A stretch of DNA of 64,000 nucleotides from Caballeronia sp. GAFFF1. Its GTDB lineage: Bacteria > Pseudomonadota > Gammaproteobacteria > Burkholderiales > Burkholderiaceae. The translations under genes were made by a program, and so were the position numbers. Numbering within the stretch: the stretch's first letter is position 1; the number at the start of each line of letters is the position of its first letter. Location of the stretch: NCBI RefSeq assembly GCF_023630705.1, contig NZ_JALQEM010000037.1, positions 124,001-188,000 on the forward strand, written 5' to 3'. Of the stretch, positions 26,532-34,640 are shown one piece after another. The notes under the pieces were generated by a model. It was not told the origin of the DNA and searched no databases. It saw only the letters and a program-made list of their open reading frames with translations.

Positions 26532-27160
26532 GCCTTGCTCCCTAGGTGATCGTACCGTTTTGCGTATGCACAGCGCGCGTGAGGCTTGGGCGACACGGAA
26601 TGGATCCCGGCTACGTACCCACTCGCTCGGTTCCGGGATCACCCTCTAGCTCTAAACGGAGCGGCATTCGGAACGCTTCGGTAATCCAGCGGCCTGACAA
26701 TTTCTCTGCATTCCCTCGACGTGCAACTCCACTATCGTTTTACTCCTTCTGCTCGACGCTAGATAGCGGCCATTCGGCCCGACAGAGCCATACCACCAAG
26801 CGCGTTGCGCATCGACCGCCCTGACCGAGCGGAATCCCTCTCGCAGCTAGGGCAGACGTTGCTAGCGGTAGAGTGGTGCACGGCTAGAACACGCCTAATA
26901 GGTTCCATCCCGAGCAACGAGCGTTAGGGTTCTTGTTCATGAGGGAACCAGGCGGTCGCCCCAGGCACCCTAGCCGTCCATCGAAAGACGGACGGCCAAC
27001 TTAGCACGGCCTCGGTGAATGCACTCGCCGAGAACTGCATGCCCTGATCGCGTAAGATGGAGGGCAGGCCGTAACGTGAACACGCTTAATCCTGCGCATT
27101 AACGGCATGCACCGCTTCCGGCCTAGAATGCTTCGCTCTTCCCGTTCACCGATGGACCCG
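26532..27160. other. Intergenic, nothing recognised
   Basis: About 630 bases with no credible frame, repeat or RNA structure seen. Confidence 0.4.
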
Positions 27161-27796
27161 CTACGCGTGACGCGCGCTTCGGTTCTCGTTCGCCGCACTA
27201 TCCGATGAACTTCGTTCGATGAACGGCAGCGCCGATTTTTTCTCGTCCTCGGCGAGACGCCACGCTTGTTCGATCGCCTGCTGCACGATCGACCCAGCGC
27301 AGCACCCCTTAATGGCAAGGTCGTCGTTCTCGCCGTAGTTTGACCGGGGAGTCGTACGGACAAGGTCAAGAACCCGCTCGCTATGCTGACCGGTGAGCGC
27401 CAACTGCTTGAGCACATCCGCTTCGATTTGTTGTAGCAAAGACCCCGTCAGGACGCTCGCGGACCTGTACCGCGCAACGGTAGCTGGAAGCACGTCACGG
27501 ATCGCTGCGTCAAGCGCGATCAAAGCGTCCATGGCCCCCCCAAACCCTGGCGGAGTTTCACCGGACTCAATGATTTGTGAACGGCATAAGCAGAGCGCTT
27601 CGCGGTATCTGTCCGGCGTGCGCATTAACGCCAGCGCTGCGGCGCCCTCCGCATTGGTCCGAAGCCTGCGTCGCCAGCGGCCAATTCCAACGTAGGCGAG
27701 GATGATTGCTGCTAGTCCGATTGGGACTAGAGCAATGAAGTAGGACCCTGGCTGTCGAATTGCCTCACTGCCTACGGAAAAGGAAACAGGGAACAT
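27161..27796 (-). CDS. Hypothetical membrane-anchored protein
   Basis: 211 residues. One transmembrane segment lies at about residues 18-37 (YFIALVPIGLAAIILAYVGIG), followed by a basic stop-transfer stretch and a soluble, mostly helical domain (MRTPDRYREALCLCRSQIIES, later VLDLVRTTP). It is probably anchored with the C-terminal domain in the cytoplasm. No family is recognised. It lies just downstream of the hfq-like gene on the same strand, about 110 bases away. Confidence 0.55.
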   Translation of the reverse strand: MFPVSFSVGSEAIRQPGSYFIALVPIGLAAIILAYVGIGRWRRRLRTNAEGAAALALMRTPDRYREALCLCRSQIIESGETPPGFGGAMDALIALDAAIRDVLPATVARYRSASVLTGSLLQQIEADVLKQLALTGQHSERVLDLVRTTPRSNYGENDDLAIKGCCAGSIVQQAIEQAWRLAEDEKKSALPFIERSSSDSAANENRSARHA

Positions 27797-27909
27797 CTGT
27801 CTTTTCTCTTCGATGCACTATGTGCGCTCTTAGCAACGATTGAGCCAAGGTGGCGCATTGTGCAGCGGTGCCGTTGGTGAGTTTAATCATCCTCGGCGAT
27901 CTACCCCGT

Positions 27910-28191
27910 TCAACGCTCGTTTCGCCTGGCGAGCGGACGCTCGTGGGACGTCGTCAAACGATCTCTCGTTCGGGGGTGCTCGACTGAGTGCGCTTCGCAG
28001 ACGGTCGAGACGGCGCTTTTGAACACCGTCTGAATGCCCGTCGGCGACTGCAGCGCAAGGACATATTGGTCGAACGCCACAAGCTGGCCCGTCAATTTGA
28101 TGCCGTTGACCAGAAATACCCAAACGGCTTTCTGTTCGCGCGTCAGGGCGTTCAAAAAATCCCCTTGAATGTCACTTGCATTGATGGACAT
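27910..28191 (-). CDS. hfq: Hfq-like RNA chaperone, divergent accessory copy
   Basis: 93 residues; the first 64 form an Sm/Hfq fold. Seen are QGDFLNAL, FLVNGIKLTGQLVAFDQYVLAL (read in parts) and VFKSAVSTV. Hfq hexamers pair small RNAs with mRNAs. Compared with E. coli Hfq, the proximal motif YKH is FKS here (His57 to Ser), the distal Tyr25 is Phe, and the rim RRER is TREQ. The Sm core and the proximal Lys, Gln and Asp are kept. The tail (about 65-93) is basic and Arg-rich. A house-keeping Hfq is expected on the main chromosome, so this is likely a replicon-borne paralogue. It lies 77 bases downstream of the tyrosine recombinase, same strand. Confidence 0.85.
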   Translation of the reverse strand: MSINASDIQGDFLNALTREQKAVWVFLVNGIKLTGQLVAFDQYVLALQSPTGIQTVFKSAVSTVCEAHSVEHPRTRDRLTTSHERPLARRNER

Positions 28192-28268
28192 GGTGACTAC
28201 CCGCTGTTTGATCGACAGAACGGGCCGTTTTCGGTCGTGCCGTTCGACGACACTACCCCGGCGCGACC

Positions 28269-30257
28269 CTATCCCGCATCTTCGTCATAGTAGCGCGCAG
28301 CGGCTTCGAGCATGCGCCGTCGCTCCGCCCGCACGTAAATCGACGTGGTCTGCAACGAGGCATGTCCGAGGATGGCCTGTACGACGTCGGTCGGCATCTC
28401 GCGTGCCACCGCGCGTGTACCGAACGTGTGCCTAAAAGCATGTGCCGACGTGTTCGCCAGCTGCACCAGGTCGTCCGTGCTGAAGTCCGCCAACGCGGCG
28501 CTTTCGTTAGCCAGCCGTTGTGCGGCCATGCGAACGAGCCGTCCCAACGCATCGACGGTATAGGGTGCATCGTCGGCGTCCGGGTCATGCCGCTCGAGCG
28601 CCGCGCGCGTGGCCGGGATCCACTGCGGTGCGATCAGCGGCCCCTGCGCTTGCGGCGCATCAAAGTCGCGGCCCCGATCGTGCCAATGCGCGCGCAGCGC
28701 GGCGATGGTGGCGCCGCTCACCGGTACCGTGCGTTGTTTGCGACGCTTGCCAACGATGCTCAACGTCCATACGGCTGAAGCGCCATGGCTAGCGTCAGTC
28801 CTGTTACCCGGCTCGACCGGGGTCGTCGTTTCCGAGGTCGTCTTCGCCGTCGGACCCGGCGCGGTGCGGCGCGACGCACGGCGATCCTCGGGAACCTCGG
28901 CGATGCGCAAGTCTTCGCGCCGCGCAAGCGCGGCTTCTGCCCGCCGCAGCCCGGAATCGCCCATCAGCAAGATCGCCGCCCGTGCGGCGCGCCACTGCCG
29001 CGCCTCCGCATCGGAATCGCCATCAGGAGCGGCATCCGGCTCGCCCGCATGAAGTTCCTCGCATCGTGCGTCCAGTGCCTGGCGGACATGCGTCCAGAGC
29101 TTCGCCGGCAGCGCCCGGTGCACCTGCACCGATAGTTCGCGGGTGATGGTCGCCGGTTCGTGGACCGCACTCCAGGGATTGCCCGCGAGATAGCGAACCT
29201 CGACCAGCCACGCAAACGCCGCGCGCAGCACGCGCACCGCGTAGGCCTGACTGTCCGGGGACAGCCCCTCCGGGGCGAACGGCCGCCAGCGGCCGCTGCT
29301 GCGGGGGCGCTTGGGTCCCGTGAACGACGCCAACGGCGCCTGCAAGAAATCCTTGTACGCCTCGCAGTCCTCGACGGTCAGCGACGACAGCGCCTTGCGC
29401 CGCACGACCACGCTCCACAGGATCAGCCGTTCGAGCTCGCGCGTGTACGCGCGCAAGGTCGTCGGCCGGTCGCGATAACGGTGCAGGTACGCGTGCACCG
29501 CCGCCAGATCGTGCTCCGCACGAATGAACGCAAAGCTCGCGGCGCGATTGAAACCGGTCGCCCCCGACAACTCGAGCGGCACCGCCAGCTGCTCGAACGG
29601 CGCCAGGCGGGGTGCGCTCGGATCGCCGCCGACGACGATGACGCGGTCGTCGCCCTTTCCTTCACTCGCGCCTGCCGGCACCAGAGAGGCTGTGTCGACA
29701 TCGGCCGCGACTGTTGCGCCGAGCGACGCTTCATGCCGCCGCAGCCACGCGACGATCGTGCGCGCGCGCAACGCGCCGATGCGCGGCACCGAGCGCCACC
29801 AGCTGCCGCCGCGCGCATTGCAATAGTCGATCAGCGCACCGAGCGTGGCGATGCCCTCCCCGTTCAGCCGCTGCGCGACCAACGGCCGAAACCACAGCTG
29901 CACCGCGTGCGTCGCGAGCGGCACCGCCGCGGCCAGCGTCGACGCCTGTTCGACCATGCGCAAGGTCATCGCGGTCAGCTTCGCGCTGCCGTGCTGTTTG
30001 ATCGACGCCTTTAGATGGTCCGCCAGCACCGAGGAGCCGTGCAGCAGCGCGAGCTGCACCAGGTCATCGCGCATCGTGCGCAGAAACCGCTCCATCGCAT
30101 CGGCGCTCGCCGCGTGCGGCGCGTGTTCCGGATCGTAGTAGAGCCGCGCGATGGTGGCCGCGGGCAGGCGTTGCACGAACGCGCGCAGCGCGGTGAAGTC
30201 GGTGCGCGTGTAGGTGCGCGGCGGCGGTAGCGTCAGCTGTTGCGGTTGATTGGCCAT
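28269..30257 (-). CDS. Long tyrosine recombinase / phage-integrase-family protein
   Basis: About 662 residues from ATG 30257 (an upstream in-frame codon is less likely). Roughly 200 N-terminal residues form an extra helical domain (TDFTALRAFVQRLP, GEGIATLGALIDYCNARGGSWW). A SAM-like core-binding domain follows, then the C-terminal catalytic domain: Arg in DSGLRRAEAALARRED, HxxR in AHAFRHTFGTRAV, LGHASLQTTSIYV with His, and the nucleophile Tyr. This long form is typical of recombinases on Burkholderia secondary replicons, likely for dimer resolution or integration. Fragments of relatives lie at 12051-12772, 17585-17806 and 24119-24238. Confidence 0.88.
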   Translation of the reverse strand: MANQPQQLTLPPPRTYTRTDFTALRAFVQRLPAATIARLYYDPEHAPHAASADAMERFLRTMRDDLVQLALLHGSSVLADHLKASIKQHGSAKLTAMTLRMVEQASTLAAAVPLATHAVQLWFRPLVAQRLNGEGIATLGALIDYCNARGGSWWRSVPRIGALRARTIVAWLRRHEASLGATVAADVDTASLVPAGASEGKGDDRVIVVGGDPSAPRLAPFEQLAVPLELSGATGFNRAASFAFIRAEHDLAAVHAYLHRYRDRPTTLRAYTRELERLILWSVVVRRKALSSLTVEDCEAYKDFLQAPLASFTGPKRPRSSGRWRPFAPEGLSPDSQAYAVRVLRAAFAWLVEVRYLAGNPWSAVHEPATITRELSVQVHRALPAKLWTHVRQALDARCEELHAGEPDAAPDGDSDAEARQWRAARAAILLMGDSGLRRAEAALARREDLRIAEVPEDRRASRRTAPGPTAKTTSETTTPVEPGNRTDASHGASAVWTLSIVGKRRKQRTVPVSGATIAALRAHWHDRGRDFDAPQAQGPLIAPQWIPATRAALERHDPDADDAPYTVDALGRLVRMAAQRLANESAALADFSTDDLVQLANTSAHAFRHTFGTRAVAREMPTDVVQAILGHASLQTTSIYVRAERRRMLEAAARYYDEDAG

Positions 30258-30347
30258 CGCGATGTGCTTATTGGTTCGTCCATGGAAGCCAACGGCTCCC
30301 CACATGCGGCTCGTTCGGTGAGTCTTTCCAAGGAAACGACGGTGAGC

Positions 30348-30824
30348 TTATTCGGGCGACGCGTCCCATCCGACTGTGAACAACCGCTGGTCCCAGACGA
30401 CGGGCTGCGGCGCCGACACGACCAGCCGCCCCGCATCCGGATGTGCAGGATTGACCACGGCATTGCATTCCGCCCTGGCCACCACCGAGGGCACGATCAG
30501 AATGGCGGAGCGCGCCTCGTCGACCCACCGGTCGCCGACGCGCCGCGCGACTTGCGCATCCGGTGCATCCCATCCCGCCGGCAGCTCGTCGACGCTGACC
30601 CGCTCGACCGCCAGGCCTGCCGGCACCTCGGCTTCAACCCACACGTGGTGCTTCGGCACTTTGCCGATTCGCGCGTGCACTAACACCTCGAGCATCGCTC
30701 CCGCGAAATTCAGCGCGCCATAGATCACCGGCCGTCCCGGACTATTAAACCGTCCGCCCACCAGCATTGCGCCGGTGCCGCTCCACACTGGGTGACGCCG
30801 GTCGGCAATTCTAAAAATCCGCAT
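30348..30824 (-). CDS. RES-domain toxin (NAD+-consuming)
   Basis: 158 residues spanning a RES domain. Seen are MRIFRIADRRHP, GGRFNSPGRPVIYGALNFAGAMLEVLVH (read in parts; Arg, Tyr and Glu are active-site type residues) and the late SAILIVPSVV with Ser, then NPAHPDA. RES toxins degrade NAD+ and stop growth. The gene starts 46 bases after the stop of its antitoxin (30871-31299), the usual antitoxin-first order. The pair probably acts as a stabilising module for this replicon. Confidence 0.9.
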   Translation of the reverse strand: MRIFRIADRRHPVWSGTGAMLVGGRFNSPGRPVIYGALNFAGAMLEVLVHARIGKVPKHHVWVEAEVPAGLAVERVSVDELPAGWDAPDAQVARRVGDRWVDEARSAILIVPSVVARAECNAVVNPAHPDAGRLVVSAPQPVVWDQRLFTVGWDASPE

Positions 30825-30870
30825 CAGCCCGACACCCCAACTTGTTCCTCACTGCGCTCCATAGAAAGGG

Positions 30871-31299
30871 TCATGCGGGCAACCCGTAAAACAGCTTCCA
30901 CAGCAGTTCCTCGACGCGCCGCGCGCCGAGTTCGGTCAATGCGACCTCGACCGGCGTACGGCCTTCGAGCAGCGGATGCGCGGTGTTCAGGAACTCGCGC
31001 GTATCGGCTTCGTCGTCCCACACATAGCGGGCGGTCGCGACGATGCGCGCCAGGCGCTCGGTCTTCTCCGACTCGTCGGGGCTCAACCGGTCGCGGCGGC
31101 GTTTAAACGTCGCTTCCGGCACGATGCGGCCGAGCAGCGCGCGGCGCTCCTCGGCGCTGCGCGTCGCGTGCTCGACCCCTTCCTTCAGCGCCGACTTCGG
31201 TAACCCCTCGCGCACCTGGGCGTCGAGTTCGGCGACCGTGTGCGGCACGCGCGGCAGCGCCATCACCGCGGCAATTTGTTCGGGCGACACCAGCAACAT
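30871..31299 (-). CDS. Xre/MbcA/ParS-type antitoxin
   Basis: 142 residues from ATG 31299, which has AAGGAGG 6 bases upstream; an in-frame codon at 31341 is less likely. The N-terminal region is Xre-like (KRRRDRLSPDESEKTERLARI) and the C-terminal MbcA/ParS toxin-binding domain has FLNTAHPLLEGRTPVEVALTE (read in parts), ending LLWKLFYGLPA. It neutralises the RES toxin encoded next and likely represses the operon. A -10 box TATAAT lies at 31330-31335 on the minus strand. Confidence 0.88.
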   Translation of the reverse strand: MLLVSPEQIAAVMALPRVPHTVAELDAQVREGLPKSALKEGVEHATRSAEERRALLGRIVPEATFKRRRDRLSPDESEKTERLARIVATARYVWDDEADTREFLNTAHPLLEGRTPVEVALTELGARRVEELLWKLFYGLPA

Positions 31300-31411
31300 G
31301 GCGGCCTCCTTGGGTTCAGTTGAACCATTATTATAGCCCAAATGATACCCCTACCCTATCGGAACCCGACGCAAAGCGGCCCAAGGTATATTTTAGCCAT
31401 TAAATCCTTCA

Positions 31412-31431
31412 CTGCTAATGATAATTAGCAG
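31412..31431. promoter_or_regulatory. Palindrome upstream of the RES/Xre operon
   Basis: CTGCTAAT-GATA-ATTAGCAG, with 8-bp arms, lies about 80 bases upstream of the likely -10 box of the antitoxin gene. It may be an operator for the antitoxin or another regulator. Confidence 0.45.
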
Positions 31432-31507
31432 ACAAGGTAGACCGTGCTGCGCGACGCCTTTTTCCTCTAGTCACCAACTGTCCGGCCTCCGCCCTGCCCT
31501 TCTGCCG

Positions 31508-31533
31508 CCCTGACGACCGATGAGTCGTCAGGG
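31508..31533 (-). terminator. Hairpin after the cold-shock gene
   Basis: A perfect 10-bp stem CCCTGACGAC / GTCGTCAGGG with a 6-base loop, located 11 bases past the cspA-like stop. It has no T run on the minus strand, so it may stabilise the RNA 3' end or terminate weakly. Confidence 0.5.
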
Positions 31534-31543
31534 GCCACCACCG

Positions 31544-31747
31544 TCACGTCGGCTTTATGTTCGACGCCTGCTTGCCCTTCGGCCCCATCTTCTCGTCGTA
31601 CGTCACCTTCTGGCCTTCGGCGAGTGTTTTAAAACCTTCGGCGCGGACTTCCGAGAAGTGCGCGAACAGGTCGTCGCCGCCGCCGTCCGGCGTGATGAAG
31701 CCAAAACCCTTTGCATCGTTGAACCACTTGACCGTACCGGTTGCCAT
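31544..31747 (-). CDS. Cold-shock protein (CspA family)
   Basis: 67 residues from ATG 31747, the family's usual length. It begins MATGTVKWFNDAKGFGFI (RNP1 KGFGFI) and continues with DDLFAHFSEV (RNP2 area) and KVTYDEKMGPKGKQASNI. CspA proteins are single-stranded RNA/DNA chaperones active in cold or general adaptation. An in-frame codon 81 bases upstream is rejected because it precedes an unrelated Arg-rich lead. A long untranslated leader, normal for csp genes, is likely. It sits between the replicon core and the toxin-antitoxin pair. Confidence 0.92.
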   Translation of the reverse strand: MATGTVKWFNDAKGFGFITPDGGGDDLFAHFSEVRAEGFKTLAEGQKVTYDEKMGPKGKQASNIKPT

Positions 31748-32208
31748 TGTGTTTGACCCAAAAAGTTGAAAACGGCGCACGCGGTCTCGCGAGCGCCGGA
31801 ACCTATCTTGATCGTGAGCCTCCTGCAATGCAACCCGGTGGTTCCCCGCGCGGAGAGCACTGGCGAGTGCGCCTAACCGGTGCGCACGCGTTGGTCACCC
31901 TGATCTCCAACCGTTATGAGGCTTAGACTGAGACGCTTCTGCGGCTCCTTGCAATCAAAAAGTCCGTTGGCGACGCTGTCGGGGCTCACTGGCGACGCCG
32001 CGAAATCGTCGACGCTGCCGCCGGCAGGAAGCGGCAGGCCGCCCATGCGAGCGACCTGGACGACGTGCACCCCCTCCCCTACGGGCTGAGGCCAAAGACA
32101 GCACCAAACTAGGGTGCCCCCGAGAGGACCCCGACGCGGCGCTCGGTCCGGAGCGCGCCTGACCGTGCAAGTCAGGTCGGCTCAAAATGAAATTGAGATT
32201 GGTTGCGA
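31748..32208. other. Intergenic, includes the csp leader
   Basis: The first 100-200 bases are probably the promoter and leader of the cold-shock gene. Beyond that, no gene is seen before the DUF3800 remnant. Confidence 0.4.
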
Positions 32209-32940
32209 CTACGCGGCCGGCGTCTGACTCCAGGGACTACTCTGGAGCCTTTCGCTTTTCTCCCGGAACACTTTCGCTGCCAGCGCCTTCGAACCCGCGG
32301 CTCGGCTGAACGTGCGCACGATGTGCAGGCCCACGGGTCGCGCGATCAGACTGGCGAGCTGCAGCCCTCGGAGTTCGTCTGCTGATCGCACATCACAGTG
32401 TCGACCGCGTACGGCGCGGGCGCGCGGTCTCGCCGACGCACACCGGGCGACACGCTGATTTCAAATCGGCACCATCCTTTGCGCCAAGCGCTTGCGCACA
32501 ACGTGCGTGAGCGCTTCGTGCCGCCGCTGTAGGTGCAGGAAGTGCCGCACCCCGTCCGGGCCATACGAGATGCCGATGTGGTACGGGTCCTAGGGTTGGC
32601 CTAGCGCTGAGTCAGGCGGCGCTTATCGATCGCGACGGCTACGGCCCTCATCGGAACGTCGGCAATGATCTGCGCGAGATTACCTCGCGGGCCTACTTGC
32701 CGAGCTTCGAAAAGGCGCCCCACTTACGCGGATATCGATCCCATGCAACACCACACAGTCGTGCCCGAAGGTGTCGAAATTAAGCCGCTTGATGTGCGGA
32801 ACGATCGCGTCGGTTAAGCCTTGTCCCTGAACGATGCAAAAGCACGAGACGAGAAGTGATACGCCTCATGAATCGACGTCAGGCCGGGGTCTCCGCTCTT
32901 GTCGACAAAGACGATGGAGCCGCTATGGTCAGCGTTTGGT
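32209..32940 (-). pseudogene. DUF3800-family protein, degenerate
   Basis: Read piecewise, the minus strand gives FVDKSGDPGLTSIHEAYHF (family start FVDESGD, here with Lys), RLNFDTFGHDCVVLHGIDIR, LAQIIADVPMRAVAVAIDK, NPYHIGISYG-like and VRHFLHLQRRHEALTHVV, VMCDQQTNSEG and LQLASLIARPVGLHIV. These are in order but in several frames with internal stops. DUF3800 proteins are nuclease-like orphans common on mobile DNA. This copy cannot yield a full product. Confidence 0.65.
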
Positions 32941-33197
32941 TCGTGTCGCTTGGCTGATGCGACCAGACCCCGGCCCCGCTTCGCCCGAACGCTGTCTGAG
33001 TCGGGCTACCAGTTGGTTGACGCCACCGGACCCATCCCCGGCGGTTTGGGCACTGGTTTTGCCGATTCCTTCGTCCGGAAGCACGAGCCGATTGGTGGGC
33101 GACCGCCTGAAGGACCGCTAGTTGCGTTTTGTCGAGCGCGCTTGCGGGCCCTCGTCCTGTCGCCGTGCCGCGGATTCTGGTCTGACTCGACGGGAAG

Positions 33198-34403
33198 TCA
33201 TCGGCATATGGCCGGGTTTGATATGCCCGCCGTGCGCGCCTGGAGCAACTGACGCAGCCCGGCGATGTGGCCACGAACACTTGCCGTCACGGGCGGTCGC
33301 TCACCGGCCAGCGACGACGGCAAAGGGTGCGCGGGTGGCGCTGCACGACGCTGAGCCTCGGCGAACTGCTCCAGGTCCAACGCAGTGGCGGGACGGAGTT
33401 GTCCGGCCTTGAGGGCACTCGCAAACGACTGCATCCAACCGGTGGCTTGCCGGCCGACGCGCTCAGTCACGCTGAAGATCGTCAGCGAGTCCCCTGCGGC
33501 GCCGACGACGAATTGACGCGCGTTGTCGACATCGATGAACGTGCGACCGGCGTGCTCGCGCGCGAACCGCTCGGCTTCGCGCTGTTGCTGTGCCCGCTCG
33601 TGCTCGGCGTGAGCCTCTGCGTGACGACGGCGTACGAGCAGCCCGAAATCAACCGGATTCCGTAGCAGGGCGCGGAGATAGTTGATCGGCGCCTTGGCGC
33701 GCTTCAGGTGATCCCAGGTGGCCTCGACCACGTCCGACAGCCGCTTACCGTGTTCGCCGGCTTCACGCATCAACTTGAAGATCAAGAAATCAAAGAATCC
33801 CAGGGTGCGCAGGCGCTGAAGGTCGGCAGGCAGTTGGCCCGGTTGTCTCTTTTGAAAAACAGAAGGGCTTAGATCCTTATATATTCCACCGTCTGCCACA
33901 TTGGCACACGGTGTCGACACAGTAATCGGGGCGGGGGAGGGTGCCGGCCGTGACGGCGCTTGCACGGCTTCGTTTTGTTGCACGGGCGGCGACTCGATCA
34001 GGCCGAGCAGGGCAGCCGCATGCTCGGTCAGGTGGAGGTACGCGCGACCGAACAACCCCCCTTCAACATAGCGGACCTGCTGACGTCGATCGATCAGTCC
34101 GGCGGCTTCGAGATCGTCGAGACTGCGATAGAAGGTCCGCATGGATTGCAGCGCGCGGCCCGTGAGCAGTTCGCGGCGCGCAAAGATGGCGGCGAAGGGT
34201 TTAGCAGCGTCAACGGTGCGCGCGAGGGCGGACAGAACCTCTCGAGCGCGACGGGGGATTTCTTCGATACGTGCGGCCCGGAATGCCGCCCGGAAGATGA
34301 TCCAGGGCAGGTTGGTTGAGTCGCAGCGAAAAGCGGTGAGGGCGGCCGTATCTGCGGGGTGTGCTGCACCCTCGCCGGCAACGAAGCGTTGCGCGATAGA
34401 CAT
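33198..34403 (-). CDS. Replication initiation protein of the replicon (Rep)
   Basis: A 401-residue protein downstream of parA and parB, the usual parA-parB-rep order of Burkholderia megaplasmids and chromids. The N-terminal half has winged-helix character (RREVLSALARTVDAAKPF-like, then RTFYRSLDDLEAAGLIDRRQQVRYVEGG in parts). A charged middle contains FFDFLIFKLMREAGEHGKRLSDVV, followed by LKRAKAPINYLRALLRNPVDFG and a long basic helical stretch. No enzymatic motif is visible; it likely binds the origin. Start is ATG 34403 with a weak ribosome site. The 237-base leader between parB and rep carries a candidate antisense RNA (34475-34583). Confidence 0.7.
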   Translation of the reverse strand: MSIAQRFVAGEGAAHPADTAALTAFRCDSTNLPWIIFRAAFRAARIEEIPRRAREVLSALARTVDAAKPFAAIFARRELLTGRALQSMRTFYRSLDDLEAAGLIDRRQQVRYVEGGLFGRAYLHLTEHAAALLGLIESPPVQQNEAVQAPSRPAPSPAPITVSTPCANVADGGIYKDLSPSVFQKRQPGQLPADLQRLRTLGFFDFLIFKLMREAGEHGKRLSDVVEATWDHLKRAKAPINYLRALLRNPVDFGLLVRRRHAEAHAEHERAQQQREAERFAREHAGRTFIDVDNARQFVVGAAGDSLTIFSVTERVGRQATGWMQSFASALKAGQLRPATALDLEQFAEAQRRAAPPAHPLPSSLAGERPPVTASVRGHIAGLRQLLQARTAGISNPAICR

Positions 34404-34440
34404 GTCGAGCGGTCCATTTCGGTGAATGGGTAGGTTTCAC

Positions 34441-34468
34441 TTGACTGTCGATCTTGTTGCGCTAAACT
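34441..34468 (+). promoter_or_regulatory. Promoter of the candidate antisense RNA
   Basis: TTGACT (34441-34446), a 16-base spacer and TAAACT (34463-34468) on the plus strand, opposite to rep and parB. Predicted start of transcription is near 34475. Confidence 0.55.
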
Positions 34469-34474
34469 CCGGGA

Positions 34475-34583
34475 TGTGTGTAGTCCCTTTCCAGTTTCCA
34501 GCTGGGGAGTAGTGCGGCAAGGTTTCCAGCCAAGCCCACAATCACAAAGGCCCTCAGTTTCCAGCTGCGGGCCTTTGTCTTTT
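34475..34583 (+). ncRNA. Candidate counter-transcribed RNA in the rep leader
   Basis: About 108 bases between a -35/-10 pair and a terminator, antisense to the rep mRNA leader. It contains a hairpin at 34487-34509 (CTTTCCAG / CTGGGGAG, with two G-U pairs; loop TTTCCAG) and the terminator hairpin. The 9-mer GTTTCCAGC occurs three times (34494-34502, 34522-34530, 34557-34565), each in or beside a loop. The position matches the ctRNA between repB and repC in repABC plasmids, where it limits initiator synthesis. There is no protein-coding frame. Function is inference from layout. Confidence 0.55.
34546..34583 (+). terminator. Rho-independent terminator of the candidate antisense RNA
   Basis: Perfect 8-bp stem AAAGGCCC (34546-34553) / GGGCCTTT (34569-34576) with a 15-base loop, followed by GTCTTTT on the plus strand. 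Confidence 0.7.
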
Positions 34584-34640
34584 ATAGACTTAGAGTTCCT
34601 TCATTTCCTTCTCCATCAGCGCCTGCGTAGTACGAAGGGC

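Noticed and set aside
34210..34440. Leader peptide overlapping the rep start
   Set aside because: A GTG-initiated frame of 76 codons exists, but it is Arg-rich, has no ribosome site and simply overlaps rep in another frame.
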